A stretch of DNA of 64,000 bases. Source: Microcosmobacter mediterraneus (lineage in GTDB: Bacteria > Bacteroidota > Bacteroidia > Flavobacteriales > Flavobacteriaceae). Under the pieces are notes generated by a model. The model did not search any database. It saw nothing but the letters and a program-made list of their open reading frames with translations, and was not told the origin of the DNA. The position numbers and the translations under genes were made by a program. Each line of letters begins with the position of its first letter. Position 1 is the stretch's first letter. The stretch covers positions 124,001-188,000 of the forward strand of contig NZ_JAVRIA010000004.1 in the NCBI RefSeq assembly GCF_031846265.1, in the 5' to 3' direction. Of the stretch, positions 8,542 to 16,353 are shown in pieces.

Positions 8542-9894
8542 TTACTTTCTTTTATTACGTTTATTATAGTTCTTGTCACCTCGAGTCCTAGGTTTTTTAT
8601 ATTTTTTTGCCACTTCACGTCTGTAAGATCCACCCTGATTACTCTTTTTATTCTTGTCTTTCTTTTCATGAAATGCAGGTCCTGGAGCATCTTCATCTTT
8701 ACGCTTTAGTGGATTATAGCGTTCTTTTAATTGTGGTCGTTCTTCTTCGATAAGTTCATTTGAGATTAAAACACTATCTGGAATCTGCAGAAGCGATATT
8801 TTCATTTGCATTAAATGTTCAATAGCTTCTAATGGCTCTTGTTCCATTTCTGTAGAGAACACAATAGCATGTCCTTCTTTCTCTGCACGACCTGTTCTAC
8901 CAATACGATGCATATAGTTTTCAGGATACAGTGGTGTGTCAAAATTTATAACATGAGTAATGTTATCTATATCTAAGCCTCTTGCCATAACGTCTGTAGC
9001 AATAAGAATACGATGTTCACCACTTTCAAATTGTTCTATACTTCGCAGCCTATAGTTTTGAGTTTTATTAGAATGAATAACACAACTTTCACCATAGAAA
9101 CGTTCTTCTAATTCATCAAATAAGCGATCTGCCATGCGTTTATAAGCTACAAAAATGAGTACTTTTGAATAGGTTTCTTTATCCTTAAGTAAGTTCTCTA
9201 ATAAATTTACTTTGGTGTAAAAATTAGGTATAGAGTAGCGTTCCTGTGATATATTTTCTAATGGTGTTCCAGAAACAGCAATAGAAACCTTAGTTGGATT
9301 GATAAAGAAATCTGTAATCAAAGCATCAACATCATCAGTCATTGTTGCCGAAAACATGATGTTTTGACGCCTTTGAGGTAGAATATCAAAAATATTCATT
9401 AGTTGATGTCTAAACCCTAAATCGAGCATAACATCGACTTCATCAATCACTAATTTTTGAATTGATTTTAGTTGCAAAACTCTACTTACCGCTAAATCGT
9501 ATAAACGTCCAGGAGTGGCCACTAAAATATCTAAACCTTGAGCTACAGTTCGTTTTTGGGTATTAATGTTAGTGCCACCATAAACACCTAACACACGATT
9601 ATTAATATATTTAGATAATTTTTCAATTTCTTCAACCACTTGCACTACAAGTTCTCGCGTTGGTACTAAAACCAAAACTCTTGGATTATCTTGAGTAGAG
9701 TATTTTAGATTTCTTAGTATAGGCAACATATATGCAAATGTTTTTCCTGTACCAGTTTGGGCTATACCTACAACATCTTTACCAGACGCAACTACATTAA
9801 AAGATTGGGCTTGTATTGGCGTAGGTGTTGTAAACCCTAAATCATCAATAGCATTGTAGAGAGGTGTGTTTAAATTTAGATCTTGAAAGGTCAA
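8542..9894 (-). CDS. DEAD-box ATP-dependent RNA helicase
   Basis: The 450-residue protein contains the full helicase motif set: Q motif (GFTTPTPIQAQSF), Walker A (AQTGTGKT), PTRELV, TPGR, motif II as VIDEVD, so DEVD replaces DEAD, SAT (FSATM), and the C-terminal HRIGRTGR. A basic, disordered tail rich in Lys and Arg (from about residue 395) should bind RNA. The gene starts at TTG 9894, where the protein opens MTFQDLNLNTPLYN, as family members do. Such helicases remodel RNA in ribosome assembly or cold adaptation. A -7 box at 9911-9918 leaves a leader of only about ten bases. Confidence 0.92.
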   Translation of the reverse strand: MTFQDLNLNTPLYNAIDDLGFTTPTPIQAQSFNVVASGKDVVGIAQTGTGKTFAYMLPILRNLKYSTQDNPRVLVLVPTRELVVQVVEEIEKLSKYINNRVLGVYGGTNINTQKRTVAQGLDILVATPGRLYDLAVSRVLQLKSIQKLVIDEVDVMLDLGFRHQLMNIFDILPQRRQNIMFSATMTDDVDALITDFFINPTKVSIAVSGTPLENISQERYSIPNFYTKVNLLENLLKDKETYSKVLIFVAYKRMADRLFDELEERFYGESCVIHSNKTQNYRLRSIEQFESGEHRILIATDVMARGLDIDNITHVINFDTPLYPENYMHRIGRTGRAEKEGHAIVFSTEMEQEPLEAIEHLMQMKISLLQIPDSVLISNELIEEERPQLKERYNPLKRKDEDAPGPAFHEKKDKNKKSNQGGSYRREVAKKYKKPRTRGDKNYNKRNKRK

Positions 9895-9910
9895 AATTTT
9901 AGCTTTTGTG

Positions 9911-9918
9911 CAAAGCTA
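9911..9918 (-). promoter_or_regulatory. -7 promoter box of the DEAD-box helicase gene
   Basis: On the minus strand the bases read TAGCTTTG, an exact match to TAnnTTTG, 16 bases before the TTG start. No convincing -33 element is visible. Confidence 0.4.
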
Positions 9919-9934
9919 CTATTAATAATCTATA

Positions 9935-10825
9935 TTAGACTAAATGGCTTTTGTCAATTTCTACACTATATGTAGCACTAAAAGAAGAACTATCTGCTAA
10001 GGAAATAATACCTTCTTTTTCAATTATGTGTTGATTTGTGTTTTCTAAATCTGCAATACCAATCCAAGGCTCTATACAAACATAAGGTGCTTTTGGTTTT
10101 GCCCATATTCCTAAATAAGGAAAATCTTTGAACATAACTGACAAAATATCGCCATTAGTTTTGTGTGTTAATGTGACTTTTCTTGATGATAGATCTTTAA
10201 AAATAAGCGCATCATTATCGAATAAATTGGGTCGTAACTGTATAATATTACCATCCTTAATAACACGTTTAGTTTTTTCAGTGATTAGACCATTTTTCAT
10301 GTTTAATAGATACGATTTGCTATTTTCATGATTTTCGAATTTGAGAAAATAATCTGTATAATTTTCGTTTTCATACAATGGGCAATTAAAAGCTGGATGA
10401 CCACCAAGTGAAAAAAAGATTGATTTTGTATCTGTATTGTTTACGATATGATGAACTCGTAATACATTATTAATCAGTTCATAAGTTATTAAAAACTCAA
10501 ATTCAAATGGATATATAGCTTTTAATGATATGTTAGAATCTATCTTAAACGTGATTTTTGTTTCAGATTGTGAGACCACTTTAAAATCATTATTGTGTCT
10601 CACAAACCCATGTTTTGGCATGTTGTATTTTTTATCATCGAAAAAGTAAGTGTCATCTTTCATAGCACCTATAATTGGAAACAAATTGGGTGCATGACTT
10701 CCCCAAATATTAGGATTTGCTTGCCATAAAAATTCAACACAAGACTTTACTCCAATAATATTGCAAAGTTCGGCACCTTTGTGCTTTATGTTTATTTTAA
10801 GTTGGTCATTTTTTAGGCTATACAT
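9935..10825 (-). CDS. Aldose 1-epimerase family protein (LacX-like)
   Basis: The product is a galactose-mutarotase-like beta-sandwich protein of 296 residues. Motifs include FPIIGAMKDDTYFFDDKKY, then MPKHGFVRHNNDF with a conserved His, and LGGHPAFNCPL, whose His belongs to the active site in the family. GIWAKPKAPYVCIEPWIG near the C-terminus is also typical. It probably interconverts sugar anomers, but the specific sugar is unknown. I chose ATG 10825 (MYSLKND), since the 31 residues upstream run into the intergenic promoter region and do not resemble the family. Confidence 0.83.
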   Translation of the reverse strand: MYSLKNDQLKINIKHKGAELCNIIGVKSCVEFLWQANPNIWGSHAPNLFPIIGAMKDDTYFFDDKKYNMPKHGFVRHNNDFKVVSQSETKITFKIDSNISLKAIYPFEFEFLITYELINNVLRVHHIVNNTDTKSIFFSLGGHPAFNCPLYENENYTDYFLKFENHENSKSYLLNMKNGLITEKTKRVIKDGNIIQLRPNLFDNDALIFKDLSSRKVTLTHKTNGDILSVMFKDFPYLGIWAKPKAPYVCIEPWIGIADLENTNQHIIEKEGIISLADSSSFSATYSVEIDKSHLV

Positions 10826-10879
10826 TGCTTTTATTTTATCGAAATATACAATTCTTACGCAATTAAAAAGTATTCTAAT

Positions 10880-10887
10880 TATTTTTG
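10880..10887 (+). promoter_or_regulatory. -7 promoter box of pabB
   Basis: TATTTTTG matches TAnnTTTG exactly. It overlaps the TTG at 10885, which argues that this codon is not the start of the downstream gene and that translation begins at TTG 10906. Confidence 0.45.
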
Positions 10888-10905
10888 CAATATTATTACA
10901 AGCTA

Positions 10906-12219
10906 TTGAGAACAACATTAAAACATTCGCTTAAAAACTCTGAAATTTTTAAGACCCAATTATTGCATTGGGCTCAGCAATTTGATGATATTGTCTGGTT
11001 AGATTCTAATAATTATCCACAAAATTTACCTGTGTTGAATGGTGTCGAAATATCAAACTTTGATGCTATATTGGCTGTAGAAGCCTTTACTGGGATTACT
11101 ACAGATTATTATAATGCTTTTGAAAATTTAAAGGAATACCAAACCATAACTAAGGATTGGATTTTCGGATATTTATCTTACGATCTAAAAAATGATGTTG
11201 AAAATCTGCACTCAAAAAACTTTGATGGCTTAAAATTACCAGAGCTTTATTTTTTTCAACCAAAAAAACTATTTCTACTCAAAGATAATAATGTTGAACT
11301 ACATTATTTAAACTGTGTGGATGATACATTGGATTCTGATTTTAAAGATATTAGCTTAAATAAAGCAATAACATTTAAAGTTAGTGAACCCGTTAAAATA
11401 AAATTACGCACACATAAAGAAGCCTATTTCAAAAAACTAGATAAGGTCTTAGACCATATTCAAAGAGGAGATATCTATGAAGCTAATTTTTGTCAAGAAT
11501 TTTATGCTGAAAATAAAGTTATTAACCCTCTGACTATTTACAATAAACTCAATAAAATTTCTAAACCTCCTTTTGCCACTTTCTTAAAACAAGGAAAAAA
11601 CTATTTAATGTCAGCTTCTCCAGAGCGTTATTTGAAAAAAAGTGGGCATAGTATTGTATCGCAACCTATTAAGGGAACTGCTAAGCGCTCATTGGATTCT
11701 AATTATGATCTTATTTTAAAAAATAACTTAGTTAAGAATAAAAAGGAGCGTAGTGAAAATATAATGATTGTTGATTTGGTTAGAAATGATCTATCATTAA
11801 CAGCAAAAAAAGGAAGCGTTACGGTTAAAGAGCTATGTAAGGTGTATACATTCCCTCAAGTTCATCAAATGATTTCAACCATAACTTCTGAAATTGATAT
11901 AACAACTCATCCAGTAGATGTTATAAAGACTACGTTTCCTATGGGAAGTATGACAGGAGCTCCTAAAATTTCTGCAATGAAAATTATTGAAGACTTAGAA
12001 GATACTAAGCGTGGCCTATATTCTGGAGCAGTAGGTTATTTTACGCCTGAAGGAGATTTTGATTTTAATGTTGTGATAAGAAGTATTATTTATAATGCTA
12101 GTAAAAAGTATGTGTCATATTCTGTAGGTAGTGCTATAACTGCTAAAAGTGATCCTTTAAAAGAATATGAAGAATGCTTAATTAAAGCAAAAGCAATGCG
12201 AGAAGTTCTTGAAAACTAG
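10906..12219 (+). CDS. pabB: Aminodeoxychorismate synthase component I
   Basis: A chorismate-utilising enzyme of the PabB/TrpE family, about 437 residues. It makes 4-amino-4-deoxychorismate for folate synthesis with a glutaminase partner that is not in this window. Conserved motifs are SASPERYL near residue 235, PIKGTAKR, ERSENIMIVDLVRNDL near 290, and PMGSMTGAPKISAMKIIE near 350. I chose TTG 10906 (MRTTLKHSLKN) because the earlier TTG at 10885 lies inside a promoter box. The absence of a nearby trp cluster favours PabB over TrpE. tilS follows 49 bases downstream. Confidence 0.87.
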   Translation: MRTTLKHSLKNSEIFKTQLLHWAQQFDDIVWLDSNNYPQNLPVLNGVEISNFDAILAVEAFTGITTDYYNAFENLKEYQTITKDWIFGYLSYDLKNDVENLHSKNFDGLKLPELYFFQPKKLFLLKDNNVELHYLNCVDDTLDSDFKDISLNKAITFKVSEPVKIKLRTHKEAYFKKLDKVLDHIQRGDIYEANFCQEFYAENKVINPLTIYNKLNKISKPPFATFLKQGKNYLMSASPERYLKKSGHSIVSQPIKGTAKRSLDSNYDLILKNNLVKNKKERSENIMIVDLVRNDLSLTAKKGSVTVKELCKVYTFPQVHQMISTITSEIDITTHPVDVIKTTFPMGSMTGAPKISAMKIIEDLEDTKRGLYSGAVGYFTPEGDFDFNVVIRSIIYNASKKYVSYSVGSAITAKSDPLKEYEECLIKAKAMREVLEN

Positions 12220-12268
12220 TTTTCAGGCGCTGTTTTAAGTACACAGTTGTTATATTCGTAAATCGTTA

Positions 12269-13585
12269 ATGTTAGAGGATTTTCAGATACATATTGACCA
12301 AAATTATGCTTTCCTATATGATAGTAAAATTGTTGTTGCTATTTCTGGTGGTATAGATAGTGTGGTATTAGCATATTTATGCAAAAGCCTTAGCCTCAAT
12401 TTTTCTTTAGCACACTGCAATTTTAATCTTAGAGGTGAAGAAAGTGATGCAGATGAAAATTTTGTTTTAGATTTAGGTGAGGTCTTAGATGTAGAAGTTT
12501 TTATTCAGAATTTTGATACTGAAGCTTACGCTAAAGCACAAAAACGCTCTATTCAAATGGCAGCACGAGAATTGCGTTACGATTGGTTTAAAGAGTTAGC
12601 TGAGCAATTACATTTTGATTATATCCTTACAGCACATCATGCTGATGATAATCTCGAAACATTTTTAATCAACTTTACACGTGGCACTGGCTTAAATGGC
12701 ATAACAGGTATTCCTGAAATTAATGATAATATTGTTAGACCATTATTGCAATTTTCAAGAGAACAGATTGAAGACTATGCTAAAGGTAATAATATTAAAT
12801 GGAGAGAAGACAGTAGTAACTCATCTCGAAAATACTTAAGAAATAAATTACGACATGAAGTAGTGCCAATTCTTAAGGAGATTAATCCACAATTATTAGA
12901 TAGTTTTCAGAGTACAATTAATAATCTCAATGATACAGCAGATATCATTGAAGAAAGCCTTAATGCAGTTGCTAAACGCGCCATTGTAAATATTGATGAT
13001 ACAGGAATAACGTATAAAGTTTCAGAATTTAAAAAGGTGAATAATCCAAAAGCTTATTTGTTTGAAATGTTTAAGAATTATGGCTTTACGGAATGGAATG
13101 ATGTCGTTGATTTATTAGACGCAGAAACAGGTAAACATGTAAAGTCAAACACACATCGATTAATTAAGCATGGTGATGTCTTAATCTTAACGAGCTGTCA
13201 TTCAGAGCGTAGCGAAGAATCTCTTTTTATTGATAGCAACACTAGAAAAGCCCAAACTTCTCTAGGGCTTTTAATTTTTAATGACTCAGAGGAGTTAAAA
13301 CAACATTCAGATACTAAGATTTATGTCGATAAAACAAAATTGAAGTTTCCACTTATAGTTAGGCATTGGAAAGAAGGCGATCGCTTTTCACCTTTTGGTA
13401 TGAAAGGTCAAAAGAAATTGAGTAAGTTTTTTAAAGATGAAAAATATTCACTTATAGATAAGGAAAAACAGCTTGTTCTATGCTCTGATGACAATATTGT
13501 TTGGGTTATTGGAAAACGACTAGATAATCGATTTAGAGTAGAGGACAGCACAACAGACATCCTTGAAATTGAACTGAAAAAATGA
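12269..13585 (+). CDS. tilS: tRNA(Ile)-lysidine synthase, carrying a repeat-derived insertion
   Basis: The enzyme attaches lysine to C34 of tRNA-Ile(CAU) so that it reads AUA; it is essential in most bacteria. The PP-loop ATPase motif AISGGIDSVVLAY lies near residue 25, HADDNLETFLIN near 130, and the C-terminal domain includes RHWKEGDRFSPFGMKGQKK near residue 365. Between the central and C-terminal domains, residues 308-336, the sequence includes SCHSERSEESLF. This is the in-frame translation of an interspersed palindromic repeat (13196-13230), followed by a terminator-like hairpin (13246-13272). The frame is intact and all catalytic motifs remain, so the protein is probably functional with an enlarged linker. 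Confidence 0.93.
   Translation: MLEDFQIHIDQNYAFLYDSKIVVAISGGIDSVVLAYLCKSLSLNFSLAHCNFNLRGEESDADENFVLDLGEVLDVEVFIQNFDTEAYAKAQKRSIQMAARELRYDWFKELAEQLHFDYILTAHHADDNLETFLINFTRGTGLNGITGIPEINDNIVRPLLQFSREQIEDYAKGNNIKWREDSSNSSRKYLRNKLRHEVVPILKEINPQLLDSFQSTINNLNDTADIIEESLNAVAKRAIVNIDDTGITYKVSEFKKVNNPKAYLFEMFKNYGFTEWNDVVDLLDAETGKHVKSNTHRLIKHGDVLILTSCHSERSEESLFIDSNTRKAQTSLGLLIFNDSEELKQHSDTKIYVDKTKLKFPLIVRHWKEGDRFSPFGMKGQKKLSKFFKDEKYSLIDKEKQLVLCSDDNIVWVIGKRLDNRFRVEDSTTDILEIELKK
13196..13230. repeat. Interspersed palindromic repeat inside tilS
   Basis: TGTCATTCAGAGCGTAGCGA and the following AGAATCTC form a copy of the dispersed Bacteroidota repeat (TGTCATTCTGAGCG-N-GCGAAG-GAATCT). Here it lies in the coding frame and reads CHSERSEESLF, a peptide familiar from repeat-derived translations. 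It falls at a domain boundary, where an in-frame insertion is tolerated. Confidence 0.75.
13246..13272. other. Terminator-like hairpin inside the tilS coding region
   Basis: AAAAGCCC and GGGCTTTT are perfect inverted arms with an eleven-base loop, and the downstream bases are T-rich but interrupted. It lies just after the repeat, in the same inserted linker. It looks like an intergenic terminator caught in the coding frame. Whether it reduces read-through into the tilS 3' end is unknown. Confidence 0.5.
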
Positions 13586-13615
13586 TTGTAAAAGGAAAAT
13601 AAAAATTGAACTGTC

Positions 13616-13636
13616 ATTCCGCACTTGATGCGGAAT
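13616..13636. repeat. Interspersed palindromic repeat between tilS and ade
   Basis: ATTCCGCA and TGCGGAAT are perfect eight-base arms around CTTGA, in the context TGTCATTCCGCA, the dispersed repeat that carries CACTTGATGCGGAATC. It occupies the 70-base tilS-ade gap and ends 19 bases before the ade start. Confidence 0.7.
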
Positions 13637-13655
13637 CCACATTGAAATATAAATA

Positions 13656-15275
13656 TTGAAACTAAAAGGAAACATAGTTGACATACTTAACCGAAGAATT
13701 TTCAAAGGCGAAATTACTATTGCGAATGCTAAGATTGTATCCATTGAGGAAAAAGATTGTGAAGAGAACCACTATATTCTTCCAGGTTTCATTGATGCAC
13801 ATATTCATATTGAGAGTTCTATGCTTGTACCGTCTGAGTTTGCTAAAATAGCAGTTAAGCATGGCACAATAGCTACAGTTTCAGATCCTCATGAAATTGC
13901 TAATGTACTTGGTGTAAAAGGTGTTGAGTTTATGATAGAGAATGGTAAGCAAACACCTTTTAAATTCAATTTTGGAGCACCATCATGTGTCCCAGCTACA
14001 GCTTTTGAATCTGCAGGAGCTGTAATAGATTCTGAGACCATAAGAGATTTGATGTCAAATTCAGACATTAAGTATTTAGCAGAAATGATGAATTATCCGG
14101 GAGTTATTTATGATGATGTAGAAGTGTTTAAAAAAATACAGTGGGCGAAACATTATAATAAACCTGTTGATGGTCATGCACCAGGATTGCGAGGTGATGA
14201 TTTAACAAAATATATTTCAGCAGGAATTTCAACAGACCATGAATGTTTTACTTACAACGAAGCTCTAGAAAAGCTTCAAAAAGGTATGAAGGTGATTATT
14301 AGAGAGGGAAGTGCAGCCAAAAATTTTGAAGCATTAATTGATTTACTACCAGATTATTTTCAAAATATGATGTTCTGTAGTGATGATAAGCATCCAGACG
14401 ATTTAATACTTGGGCATATAAATGAACTTTGTGCACGAGCTGTAGCCAAAGGCATTGATATGTTTAAAGTATTGCAAGCAGCTTGTGTAAATCCAGTAAA
14501 GCATTACAATTTAGACGTTGGTTTATTGCAAGAAGGTGACGCAGCAGATTTTATTATAGTCGAGGATTTAAAGGATTTTAATGTGCTAAACAATTACATT
14601 GATGGCGAGTTGGTTTATGAAAAAGGACAATCATTAATTAGGTCTGTCGATTTTGAAGTTCTAAATAATTTTAATACGTCAAAGAAGACAATTGAGGATT
14701 TTAAAATACCATCTAACTCTAAGAAAATAAGAGTAATTGAAGCCCTAGAAGGACAATTAATTACTAATGCTTTAATTGAAAATGCTTTGATAGAAGATGA
14801 TAATTTGGTTTCTAATGTTGATATGGATATTCTGAAAATGACAGTTGTAAATCGTTACCAAGATCAAAAGCCTGCAATTGCGTTTATCAAAAATTTTGGC
14901 TTAAAAGAAGGCGCAATTGCAAGTTCTGTAGGTCATGATTCCCATAATATTATTGCGGTTGGTGTATCTGATGAGATGATAGCTAAAGCTGTAAATCTAA
15001 TCATAGAGAATAAAGGTGGAATTTGTGCTGTATCTAATACTAACGACAACATTGTTCCTCTACCTGTTGCAGGAATAATGAGTGATAAAGACGGAGAAAC
15101 TATAGGTAAAGACTATGCAGAACTTGATGCTATTGCTAAACAACTCGGCAGTAAATTACACGCACCATACATGACCTTATCGTTTATGGCTTTGTTAGTC
15201 ATTCCATCATTAAAGCTAAGTGACAAGGGTTTGTTTGATGGTAACACATTTAAATTTACTAACCTCGAAATTTAA
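13656..15275 (+). CDS. ade: Adenine deaminase
   Basis: The 539-residue amidohydrolase converts adenine to hypoxanthine in purine salvage. It has the metal-binding GFIDAHIHIESSML near residue 45, PHEIANVLG near residue 80, GHAPGL with a metal-ligand His near 175, DHECFT near 200, and the C-terminal domain typical of the AdeC family with SVGHDSHNIIAVG. The start is a TTG (MKLKGNIVDILNRRIF). A palindromic repeat directly upstream leaves little room for a separate promoter, so it may be read from tilS. Confidence 0.94.
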   Translation: MKLKGNIVDILNRRIFKGEITIANAKIVSIEEKDCEENHYILPGFIDAHIHIESSMLVPSEFAKIAVKHGTIATVSDPHEIANVLGVKGVEFMIENGKQTPFKFNFGAPSCVPATAFESAGAVIDSETIRDLMSNSDIKYLAEMMNYPGVIYDDVEVFKKIQWAKHYNKPVDGHAPGLRGDDLTKYISAGISTDHECFTYNEALEKLQKGMKVIIREGSAAKNFEALIDLLPDYFQNMMFCSDDKHPDDLILGHINELCARAVAKGIDMFKVLQAACVNPVKHYNLDVGLLQEGDAADFIIVEDLKDFNVLNNYIDGELVYEKGQSLIRSVDFEVLNNFNTSKKTIEDFKIPSNSKKIRVIEALEGQLITNALIENALIEDDNLVSNVDMDILKMTVVNRYQDQKPAIAFIKNFGLKEGAIASSVGHDSHNIIAVGVSDEMIAKAVNLIIENKGGICAVSNTNDNIVPLPVAGIMSDKDGETIGKDYAELDAIAKQLGSKLHAPYMTLSFMALLVIPSLKLSDKGLFDGNTFKFTNLEI

Positions 15276-15285
15276 TCAATAATGT

Positions 15286-15354
15286 CACCTCGAGCATTGC
15301 AGAGTGCAAAATATATTTTGTAAGAATGCACCTTGCATAGCAACTCGAGAGGTC
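15286..15354. repeat. Imperfect long inverted repeat between ade and the hydrolase gene
   Basis: Outer arms CACCTCGAG (15286) and CTCGAGAGGT (15344) enclose imperfect inner arms GCATTGCAGAGTGCA and TGCACCTTGCATAGC. Together they could form a hairpin of about 25 pairs per side around an AT-rich loop. The outer arms match the dispersed Bacteroidota repeat TCACCTCGAG-N-TCGAGAGGT. It reaches to within five bases of the next start codon and could affect that gene's translation. Confidence 0.6.
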
Positions 15355-15358
15355 TTAC

Positions 15359-16324
15359 ATGCCAATACTAGAATCTACATATAAACCAAAATTCTATCTG
15401 AAGAACGGTAACCTATCTACAGTCTATTCAGGATTAGTTAGGAAAGTTAAAGGTGTTGTACAACAACGTGAGCGTATAGATACAAAAGATGGCGATTTTT
15501 TAGATTTAGATTGGAGTTATGCCATTACCAAATCGGATGCAGTAATTATTCTCCTTCATGGTTTAGAAGGCCATGGTCAAAGACCATATTTAACAGGAAC
15601 AGCAAAATTGTTTAATGGCAACGAGATCGATGCTGTCTGCGTTAATTTTAGAGGATGTAGTGGTGAGGATAATAAATTTTATCATAGCTATCACTCAGGA
15701 GCTACGGAAGATTTAGATGATGTTATACAACATTGTATTACTAATAAAGGCTATTCTAAGATTTACATTAAAGGCATTAGTTTAGGAGCTAATATTACAT
15801 TAAAATATTTAGGAGAAACCAGAGACATTCCAAAAGAAGTAAAAGCCGGAATCGCAATTTCTGTGCCTTGTGATCTTATTGGTTCTTCAAAAGAATTGCA
15901 TAAACTAAAGAATTTACCATATGCTATCAATTTTAGGCAGCATTTAGTGAAAAAACTAGTTAAAAAATTAGACCACTTCCCAGATCAAATCAATAAAGAA
16001 GCAATTAAGAATATTAAAACATTAAGAGATTTTGACGAGATTTATACGTCTAGAGCACATGGTTTTAATGATGCTATAGATTATTACACCAAATGCAGTA
16101 GTTTACAATTTCTACCTCATATAAAAGTCCCAGCTTTGATTATAAATGCCTTAAACGATACGTTTTTATCCAATGGCTGTTATCCTGTTAAAGAAGCTAA
16201 AGCTAATGAGCACTTATTCTTAGAAATGCCAAAGTATGGAGGTCATGTTGGATTTATAGATAAAAATAATGTGTATTATAATGAGAAACGAGCTTTGGAG
16301 TTTGTTAGTAATCATGTTCGATAA
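15359..16324 (+). CDS. Alpha/beta-hydrolase, YheT family
   Basis: The 321-residue protein has the alpha/beta-hydrolase core: oxyanion-region LLHGLEGHGQRPY near residue 65, VNFRGCSGEDN near 100, and the nucleophile elbow KGISLGANITLKYLG near 145. A catalytic Asp is likely in NALNDTFLS near 268 and the His in GGHVGFID near 300. The arrangement fits the YheT/AB-hydrolase-4 group of esterase-like proteins. The substrate is unknown. It starts at ATG 15359 immediately after a large inverted repeat. Confidence 0.85.
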   Translation: MPILESTYKPKFYLKNGNLSTVYSGLVRKVKGVVQQRERIDTKDGDFLDLDWSYAITKSDAVIILLHGLEGHGQRPYLTGTAKLFNGNEIDAVCVNFRGCSGEDNKFYHSYHSGATEDLDDVIQHCITNKGYSKIYIKGISLGANITLKYLGETRDIPKEVKAGIAISVPCDLIGSSKELHKLKNLPYAINFRQHLVKKLVKKLDHFPDQINKEAIKNIKTLRDFDEIYTSRAHGFNDAIDYYTKCSSLQFLPHIKVPALIINALNDTFLSNGCYPVKEAKANEHLFLEMPKYGGHVGFIDKNNVYYNEKRALEFVSNHVR

Positions 16325-16353
16325 TTTTCTTATATTTAAGTAAACATCTGTTT

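Noticed and set aside
10885..10905. Upstream TTG at 10885 as the pabB start
   Set aside because: It lies inside an exact -7 promoter box (10880-10887), and the extra residues do not fit the family.
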